From assembly GCA_035542575.1 (NCBI GenBank), contig DATKLE010000100.1, positions 67,715 to 131,714 on the forward strand: a stretch of 64,000 nucleotides of DNA, in the 5' to 3' direction. The DNA is from JAIQET01 sp035542575 (lineage in GTDB: Bacteria; Acidobacteriota; Terriglobia; Terriglobales; Acidobacteriaceae). The notes beneath the pieces were generated by a model. It was not told the DNA's origin. It searched no databases and saw only the letters and a list, made by a program, of their open reading frames with translations. This document shows positions 58,773 through 64,000 of the stretch, one piece after another. Positions within the stretch are counted from its first letter, which is position 1. The number at the start of each line of letters is the position of its first letter. The position numbers were made by a program, and so were the translations under genes.

Positions 58773-59798
58773 TCAATGCGGGATCTGCCCAGTACCGGGG
58801 TCCGGCGCCGGCACGTTAGGGGGCGGTTGCGATGGAGGCGACATCAGCGGCGGTTGGGGGTTGCTGGATGGGACCGTCGTGGGCACTGAAGTGTCAACTG
58901 GTTCCCCCGGACGCCGCAGGCTGGGAGCATTGGGCGGGCGCGGTTCGCCCTTGGCCACACTAGGCTGCGGTTCAAGATTTACTTCCTTCTCGGTGCGTAC
59001 CACCTTCTCCCCACTGATCCTCATGGTCTCGACGCGCACTACCTCATCCCCGACGAAACGCACGAAGTCCACATCTTCCGGCGGTTGCCCGTAAATCCAT
59101 TCTTCGTACTCGACCTCGCCTTCCTTCTCGCGGTCCTTCCGCGGAGGACGGCCTTTGGCATACAGCACCATGTCGCGGTTCATCCCCACCAGAACCTGAT
59201 GGCTCTTGATCGCCTCCTTTACTTTGGGCGGGACGGTGTCGAGATAGGCTTCCAGGGCCGACTTGGCATCGAAGTCGAACACCGGATGCAGCAGATCCTT
59301 GATCTGCTTGGAATTCAACTCCGGGACGTAGTGGTCGAAGAGCAAATCCACATAAGAGCCCCGCGGGTTGGCATTGGAATCGCTGGGCGTAAGTGGAACC
59401 GACTGCCCGCTGCCGCCGGCAATCTGGATGCGTTGGTACCACTTCTTTTTCTTGACCGGGCCGCCATTGATCTCGAAACGGATGTGATCGTTCTTAATCT
59501 CGATCGCGGTAATCATCGCCTGATCGCCCGGCTTTACCGCCGGCCCCCACATGGCGAGCAACTGCTGCAACTCCTTGCCGTCGGGGGATATCTTGCCATC
59601 CTTAAGCGTAAGCCCCCTTTTCCCCATGGGAAATGGGGAACGGATGTAGACGAGTTCGGCGTTGAAGGCACTGATCAGCTCCATGCGAGTCTTCTTTGAC
59701 ATTTCGGGCTGAGCAGCAGAGGAAGGCTTCCGATCGTCGGCCAGGGCTACGAGGCTGTACAGAACGAAAGCGAGAGCCAAAACGTAGCGTGGCTGCAT
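58773..59798 (-). CDS. Secreted hypothetical protein with Pro-rich tail
   Basis: 341 residues. Signal peptide MQPRYVLALAFVLYSLVALA. The body (about 30-250) is soluble: KTRMELISAFNAELVYIRSP at the start, SYVDLLFDHYVPELNSKQIK, ALEAYLDTVPPKVKEAIKSH and VGMNRDMVLYAKGRPPRKDR. The latter, with EYEEWIYGQPPEDVDFVRFV, resembles the SmpA/OmlA-like 'VxxGMxxxxVxxxxGxP...W.Y' pattern of small envelope proteins. The last 70 residues are Pro/Ser-rich (PQPPLMSPPSQPPPNVPAPD) and probably disordered. Family not recognised. Likely outer-membrane or periplasmic. Confidence 0.72.
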   Translation of the reverse strand: MQPRYVLALAFVLYSLVALADDRKPSSAAQPEMSKKTRMELISAFNAELVYIRSPFPMGKRGLTLKDGKISPDGKELQQLLAMWGPAVKPGDQAMITAIEIKNDHIRFEINGGPVKKKKWYQRIQIAGGSGQSVPLTPSDSNANPRGSYVDLLFDHYVPELNSKQIKDLLHPVFDFDAKSALEAYLDTVPPKVKEAIKSHQVLVGMNRDMVLYAKGRPPRKDREKEGEVEYEEWIYGQPPEDVDFVRFVGDEVVRVETMRISGEKVVRTEKEVNLEPQPSVAKGEPRPPNAPSLRRPGEPVDTSVPTTVPSSNPQPPLMSPPSQPPPNVPAPDPGTGQIPH

Positions 59799-59914
59799 GG
59801 GGCACCCCGGGCCGGAACTGCCCTGATTATAGCGCCGTTTGCGGGGTAGGGAAGGAAGGGTTTTCCGGGAATCGCCGCTAGTTTTGCTGGAGGAAATGAC
59901 GGCACGGTTGGTGC

Positions 59915-59958
59915 TTTTTTGCGACCTCGGCGATGTCTTCGTGAGCTCTGCGGTTAAG
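59915..59958. repeat. Family B repeat, partial
   Basis: TTTTTTGCGACCTCGGCGAT ... CTCTGCGGTTAAGG is a half-unit of the 52480-52575 element in the 209-bp gap before the GHMP kinase stop. Confidence 0.5.
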
Positions 59959-60007
59959 GTCTGGGGCTTCTGGGAAGTCGGAAGCGGCCTGCTTCAGCCC
60001 GGCCGCC

Positions 60008-61045
60008 CTAGGCCTGGCCGGACACGCGCAAGCCGTCTCGCGCCACCTGCAACGGCAAGACCCGTCCGCCGCTGTCGCCAATGGCAGTAGCCACCCGGCT
60101 GGCAGCGCCCTTCTCCACTAAGAAAATCACGCAGCCACCGCCGCCGGCGCCGCAAACCTTGGCCGCCCGGCCGCCGCTGCTGGCGGCCACCGCGATGAGC
60201 TTGTCAATCAGCGGAGTCGTGATGCCGGGAGCGTTGGTGCGGCGCAGCTTCCATTCCTCGCGCAGCAGCCGCGCGACTTCGTCCCAGTCGCCGTGGGCCA
60301 GCGCCCGGTGCATGGCGCGGGCTATTGCCGAGATGCGCTCGAAATTGCGGAACACGTGCCGGTCGCCATTGATGTGCGCCTTGAACACCTCCCAGTTGTT
60401 GATGCCCGACTGCCGCGGCGCCCCAGTATAGGCGAGCACAAAGCGGGATTCGATTTCCTCGGGCGCGACCGGCACGGCTTCGCGGTGGATGCCGTCGGCA
60501 TCGAGATGAATAGCGCTCACCCCACCGTACAGCGCCGGGTAGTAATCCTGGCAGCCGGTGGGAACGGCGATGATCTGTGCCTCCACATTCTGGGCTATCA
60601 CTCGCATCTGCTCGAGGGTTAGATTGCGGTCGGTGAAGCGGGCGAGCGCCGCAGTGGTGGCAATCATCAGCGCCGACGATCCGGAAATCCCGGCGCCAGC
60701 CGGCGATTCGGAATCAGTCTCCACCAGCAGGCCTTCCTTGGGAGCAAAGAAGCGCACCAGGTAAGCGGCCAGGGGATGGCGAAAGCGGCGGGCGCGGCGC
60801 AGAGCCTCCAGGTCGGCGAATCGCTCTTCGCGCTTCGTGTCCAGCGAGCGGAAATGAATTTGGCGGCCTTTGAGCGGCGTGATCCGGCAAGTCGTCAGGA
60901 TGTTGACGGCAAAATTCAGTGTGAGCGCCCCAGGATGAAACAGATACAGGGGCCACAGGTCCATGGTTCCGCCCGCCAGGTCGGCGCGGCAGGGAGCCTG
61001 GGCCACGATGGGGGGAACTGCGGTAGTGTGGGTCGGTCTGGGCAT
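60008..61045 (-). CDS. GHMP-family sugar kinase
   Basis: 345 residues. Opening QAPCRADLAGGTMDLWPLYL is the sugar-kinase N-terminal motif; phosphate-binding loop ESPAGAGISGSSALMIATTA; C-terminal KVCGAGGGGCVIFLVEKGAA. Resembles D-glycero-D-manno-heptose-7-phosphate kinase (HddA) and relatives such as L-fucose/galactose kinases; the exact sugar cannot be told. Its ATG lies 5 bp after the era stop, so it is coupled to era; a link with LPS heptose synthesis is possible but there are no other such genes here. Confidence 0.85.
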   Translation of the reverse strand: MPRPTHTTAVPPIVAQAPCRADLAGGTMDLWPLYLFHPGALTLNFAVNILTTCRITPLKGRQIHFRSLDTKREERFADLEALRRARRFRHPLAAYLVRFFAPKEGLLVETDSESPAGAGISGSSALMIATTAALARFTDRNLTLEQMRVIAQNVEAQIIAVPTGCQDYYPALYGGVSAIHLDADGIHREAVPVAPEEIESRFVLAYTGAPRQSGINNWEVFKAHINGDRHVFRNFERISAIARAMHRALAHGDWDEVARLLREEWKLRRTNAPGITTPLIDKLIAVAASSGGRAAKVCGAGGGGCVIFLVEKGAASRVATAIGDSGGRVLPLQVARDGLRVSGQA

Positions 61046-61050
61046 GGAGG

Positions 61051-61992
61051 TCAGTGTTTCTCTATCCCGGCCAGATGCTCCAACTGGCGCCGCCAGTCCA
61101 GTTCCTCCACGAAGTGGTGTGACTCCCGCCAGCCAGGTTGCACTTTCACAAACAGCTCCAGATAGACGCGAGTGCCGACCATCTTTTCGATCTGCAAGCG
61201 GGCCGCGGTGCCGATCTTCTTCAGCATCGCTCCGCCCTTGCCGACCAGGATGCCCTTTTGTCCTTCGCGCTCGCAGTAAATCGCGGCGGCGATGCGGGTA
61301 AGCTTCGTGCCTTCTTCGAACTGCTCAACTACGACGGTGGTAGCGTAGGGCACCTCTTCCTTGGTCTCCAGCAGCACCTGTTCACGGATGATCTCCGCCA
61401 CCATGAAGCGCACTGGCTGGTCGGTCACCTGATCTTCCGGAAAGTAATGGGGGCCTTCGGGCAGCGCCTCGATCACCTTCTCCAGCAGCAGATCCAGACC
61501 CTCACGGTTGCGCGCGGAAAGGGGAATGATCTCTTTGAAGTCATGCAGGCGGCGGTATTCATCGATGATCGGCAGCAGCTTCTCTTTCTGGTGGCGCAGC
61601 AGGTCGATCTTGTTCAACAGCAGCAGCGCCGGGGTCTGCGACCTCCTGACCAACTCCAGCACGAACTGATCGGCAGGAGCGGACTTCACCGCGACATCGG
61701 TGATCAGCAAAACCAGGTCGCAACCCTCCAGCGCCTCCCGCACCTCGCCCATCATCTTGCGGCCCAGCGAACTGTCAGGCTTGTGGACGCCCGGGGTGTC
61801 GATGAGCACGACCTGTCCGCCGGGGCGGCCTTGTTGCGGGGGCGCGTGGATGATTCCCAGAATGCGGTTGCGCGTGGTCTGCGGTTTGGGGCTGATGATG
61901 GCCAGCTTCTGGCCGACCAGGGCGTTCAGCAGGGTGGACTTGCCGGCGTTGGGCCGGCCGAGAATGCAGACGAATCCGGAGTGAAAGCCCAT
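61051..61992 (-). CDS. era: GTPase Era
   Basis: 313 residues from ATG 61992 (MGFHSGFVCILGRPNAGKST). Era is a ribosome-assembly GTPase that binds 16S rRNA 3' ends. G1 GRPNAGKST, G2 region PKPQTTRNRILG, G3 VLIDTPGVHKPDSSLGRKMM, G4 LLLNKIDLL, G5 PLSARNREG; KH domain at the end with the GxxG loop in GILVGKGGAMLKKIGTAARL. An upstream in-frame extension to 62073 is not needed. No Shine-Dalgarno is obvious; GTG/ATG pairing leaves some doubt about the start. First gene of an era-GHMP kinase operon. Confidence 0.95.
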   Translation of the reverse strand: MGFHSGFVCILGRPNAGKSTLLNALVGQKLAIISPKPQTTRNRILGIIHAPPQQGRPGGQVVLIDTPGVHKPDSSLGRKMMGEVREALEGCDLVLLITDVAVKSAPADQFVLELVRRSQTPALLLLNKIDLLRHQKEKLLPIIDEYRRLHDFKEIIPLSARNREGLDLLLEKVIEALPEGPHYFPEDQVTDQPVRFMVAEIIREQVLLETKEEVPYATTVVVEQFEEGTKLTRIAAAIYCEREGQKGILVGKGGAMLKKIGTAARLQIEKMVGTRVYLELFVKVQPGWRESHHFVEELDWRRQLEHLAGIEKH

Positions 61993-62104
61993 GTCTGTGG
62001 ACACGATAGGGATTTCCGGTGGCGAGGTCAAACTGGCGTGGCATGGCCAGTCTCGCTGCGGAAGGCCAGCCACTTGCCTGCGCCGTTCCCCATAAAGTTG
62101 GGGA

Positions 62105-63334
62105 TCACGGCGTGAACTTGAATACGACGCCCTGGGTGGCGCTTCCGCCGGAAACGGTCGTGCCGTAAAGATCGCCGTTCGGATCGGGGGTCAAGCCGTA
62201 ATAGGGGTAGCCTCCGTCAGGAGTCTCTGCGAAGCGATGCAGGATGCGCTCGCCGTGCGCCGGAACCAGTTCGAAAATCGTGCCACAGTCGCATCCCGTA
62301 TTTCCGCCCATCGAAGTCGTGCCATAGAGATTGCCAGCGGCGTCGAAGACCAGCGTACTGGTTGGGTTACTTCCGTCGGTGCCGCCTTTGAAGCTGTACA
62401 AGACCACCTCTTTATTTCCGGTCCTGCCCAGCTTGAAAACCGCGCCCATCCCATTCGCGCCGCCGTAGTAGGTTGTCCCGAACAGATTGCCGTTCGCATC
62501 AGCGATCAGGCCGCCGTAAGGAAAGGCGGCATCGGGCTGGCCCTTGAAAGCATACAGAGTGGTCATTTTCCACCCGCCTTGAACGGGAGACAGGCGGAAG
62601 GCTGTGCCGGCGCTAAAAGCCCCACCGAGCTCGCTTACGCCGTAGAGGTTGCCGGCCTGGTCGATGAGCAGCGATCCGAGAGAGCCTACTGCTCCATCGT
62701 TGCCGCCGGTGAAGGCATGAATCACGGTCTGCTTCCAGCCGCCACCGGTTACGGGAGAAATCTGATAGACCACGCCGACGCCGCTGGCGCCGCCATCGGG
62801 AGTGGTGCCATAGAAGTTGCCGTTGCCATCGGAAACCAGCCCGCCGCCGGGCCCGAAACCGTCATCGCCCCCGGTGAAGTTATACATGGGGGTCTCGTGC
62901 CAGGAGCCGCCAACATTGCTCAGCATATAAACCACGCCGCAGCCATCGCCGGCACAAATCCCGCCACTCCCGCCCGCGACTGTGGTTCCGTAGAGATTAC
63001 CCGCGGAATCCAGGATTACGCCGCCGTAGGGGTTCTTTCCGCTGCCAAAACAGTCAAAGCTAAACAGTACCTTTTCTGTGAAGTGGCCGCCGGAGGGGGT
63101 TAGTTGGAAGACCGTGCCGCAGCCGAAGTCGCCTCCTGTAACCGTCGTACCATACGCGTTGCCAGACTGGTCGAAGGCCAACCCAGTCGCTGGATCGCCT
63201 CCGTCGCGACCGCCGGTAAAGCTGTACAGCAGCTTTCCGTTACTGGCCGCCCAGGAATGCCCCACCAGCATCATCGCCACAGCGGCGATCGCCCAAGCCT
63301 TATTTATGAAATGCTCGAATGGTTGATTTCTCAT
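62105..63334 (-). CDS. Secreted GloVer tandem-repeat protein
   Basis: 409 residues from ATG 63334 (MRNQPFEHFINKAWAIAAVA; GGAG about 11 nt upstream). Signal peptide ends near SWA/AS. The mature protein is built from tandem 'choice-of-anchor GloVer' repeats of about 55 residues, each containing YSFTGGRDGGDPATGLAFD, GNAYGTTVTGGDFGCGTVFQ, ILDSAGNLYGTTVAGGSGGI or a variant. Such proteins are numerous in Acidobacteria, are surface-exposed or secreted, and are thought to be beta-propeller or solenoid adhesins. C-terminal sorting signal (PEP-CTERM type) is not visible, so the anchor is unknown. Confidence 0.85.
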   Translation of the reverse strand: MRNQPFEHFINKAWAIAAVAMMLVGHSWAASNGKLLYSFTGGRDGGDPATGLAFDQSGNAYGTTVTGGDFGCGTVFQLTPSGGHFTEKVLFSFDCFGSGKNPYGGVILDSAGNLYGTTVAGGSGGICAGDGCGVVYMLSNVGGSWHETPMYNFTGGDDGFGPGGGLVSDGNGNFYGTTPDGGASGVGVVYQISPVTGGGWKQTVIHAFTGGNDGAVGSLGSLLIDQAGNLYGVSELGGAFSAGTAFRLSPVQGGWKMTTLYAFKGQPDAAFPYGGLIADANGNLFGTTYYGGANGMGAVFKLGRTGNKEVVLYSFKGGTDGSNPTSTLVFDAAGNLYGTTSMGGNTGCDCGTIFELVPAHGERILHRFAETPDGGYPYYGLTPDPNGDLYGTTVSGGSATQGVVFKFTP

Positions 63335-63571
63335 TTTCCCAGTCTCCACGCACGTTTCGCTTCGGCTCGATGGCAAAGGTCACTCCGATCCGGGCAGTTC
63401 TGGGAATTCGCTGGGAGAAAGCGCGAGAGTACGCCCTCGCTAGACTGCGCAGCTCAGAGGCAACCTGCGAGCGGGCGTATTGTGTCACGAATCGGGCCGG
63501 GATTCAACGATTAACAGGGCAGTTCATGAAGTTGCGCATGACGGCCTCGGACCGCTTCACTCCGATGATCT

Positions 63572-63708
63572 CCGGGGAACATCCTGCACCGGGTCTACCA
63601 TTTTGGTGCGGGAGTGAACGATAATGGCAACGTGCAGTCCGTTGACAACTGCAACGACACGAACAAGACGCAGAACTTTGACTACGATGCTCTGAACCGC
63701 ATTGCGCA
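63572..63708 (+). pseudogene. Rhs/YD-repeat protein relic
   Basis: In one frame the sequence reads PGNILHRVYHFGAGVNDNGN then VQSVDNCNDTNKTQNFDYDA and LNRIA, which is the repeating unit of RHS/YD-type toxin or surface proteins (xVYxFGxGxNDNGNV..NxxDxNRTQxFxYDxLNRI). Nothing before or after in frame extends it: only about 45 codons of a much larger gene remain. Confidence 0.65.
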
Positions 63709-63774
63709 TGGACGGGTGGCCCGGGTCTGCGTCAGCATATCTTCCCATTGTGTCCCGCGACATGGTTCGAGGGT

Positions 63775-63811
63775 GCCCCAGGTCTCGCGCTTTTCGAGAC
63801 CTGGGGCTTTT
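63775..63811. terminator. Strong hairpin, bidirectional terminator or REP element
   Basis: GCCCCAGGTCTCG (63775-63787) and CGAGACCTGGGGC (63795-63807) pair perfectly over a 7-nt loop, followed by TTTT. It stands 16 bp after the stop codon of the RAYT. In many genomes hairpins next to RAYT genes are the REP sequences they mobilise. Confidence 0.65.
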
Positions 63812-63826
63812 CCCACCCGTTGGCAC

Positions 63827-64000
63827 TCACGCCGCCGGTGAACGAACCTTCATCTTCAACACTTCCCACCTATTGATCAGCACCGGACCACGCTCCAAGA
63901 ATGCATACGCGCGGTAACTGCTCCAGCGCCACAGTTCGGGAGATTCCGCTAGTCCCCGCTTCACCGGATTACGATGCATGTAGCGCAGCTTCTCCACTCG
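63827..64000 (-). mobile_element. REP-associated tyrosine transposase (RAYT), C-terminus only
   Basis: The last 57 codons of a minus-strand gene that continues past the window edge. Reading: RVEKLRYMHRNPVKRGLAES, PELWRWSSYRAYAFLERGPV, then LINRWEVLKMKVRSPAA and TGA at 63827. LRYMHRNPVKRGLAESPE and WRWSSYRAY are diagnostic of Y1_Tnp/IS200-like RAYTs, single-copy transposases that mobilise or maintain REP palindromes. The catalytic Tyr and HUH motif would lie beyond the window. It ties the palindromic repeats seen across this region to a candidate enzyme. Confidence 0.88.

Noticed and set aside
1..64000. CRISPR arrays, rRNA, tRNA genes, integrase/att sites
   Set aside because: No direct-repeat/spacer pattern, no rRNA sequence, no cloverleaf outside tmRNA, and no integrase gene were found.

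Overview
The window reads as a chromosomal segment of a high-GC, Gram-negative Acidobacteriota bacterium (Terriglobia/Koribacter-like; this is an inference from gene content). The hallmarks are a VWFA-related secreted protein, a Ser/Thr kinase with a PD40 propeller tail, a CadC-like winged-helix/TolB-N/TPR regulator, GloVer- and YVTN-type propellers, a fused LptF-LptG, and many short palindromic intergenic repeats. There are no tRNA or rRNA genes, no CRISPR array and no intact insertion sequence. One RNA gene is clear: tmRNA (ssrA) on the minus strand at 16309-16674.

Layout. 1-2.8 kb: dnaX-ebfC-recR (minus; recR runs off the left edge). 3-8 kb: STAS protein, YeiH-type transporter, alkyltransferase-like protein, a decayed locus (about 5.0-5.8 kb), the CadC-like regulator, then the first codons of a second copy of it abutting a truncated AhpD-like gene. 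8.3-13.2 kb: an anchored protein, then a Zn-peptidase / ATP-grasp / HemQ run (minus) and an unknown protein. 13.4-18.4 kb: Ser/Thr kinase, tmRNA, VWFA protein. 18.6-28.4 kb: SIMPL protein, BshC, HAD phosphatase, two small proteins, GDPD, GlpD, MazG, and a GNAT + OSBS/NSAR pair. 28.5-34.5 kb: secreted protein, bactofilin, two methyltransferases, a FAD reductase and an ABC exporter. 34.6-37.6 kb: a Spy-like protein divergent from a CpxR/CpxA-like pair, with a canonical CpxR box between them. 37.7-43.1 kb: a leftward operon (secreted protein, GntR/YtrA regulator, ABC ATPase, permease, two DUF4386 proteins, oxidoreductase) preceded by a perfect 26-bp palindrome. 43.5-47.7 kb: propeller lipoprotein, LptFG fusion, small membrane protein. 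47.8-51.8 kb: polyamine locus with agmatine deiminase, N-carbamoylputrescine amidase, a deoxyhypusine-synthase-like protein lacking the catalytic Lys, and pyruvoyl arginine decarboxylase. 52-59.8 kb: POTRA-only protein divergent from a TPR-secretin, DsbA-like protein, NadE, secreted proteins. 60-64 kb: GHMP kinase, Era, GloVer protein, an Rhs relic, a strong hairpin, and the C-terminus of a REP-associated tyrosine transposase (RAYT) at the right edge.

How it works together. The clearest functional units are: arginine to agmatine to N-carbamoylputrescine to putrescine, with a DHS-like enzyme of uncertain product beside it; GNAT succinyl/acyltransferase plus N-acylamino-acid racemase-like enzyme, a probable D-to-L amino-acid conversion module; a Cpx-like envelope stress circuit; and an autoregulated GntR-ABC-DUF4386 operon. 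Several families of small palindromic repeats sit between genes, and one copy lies in frame inside the agmatine deiminase gene. Together with the edge RAYT they point to past or ongoing REP-type mobilisation.
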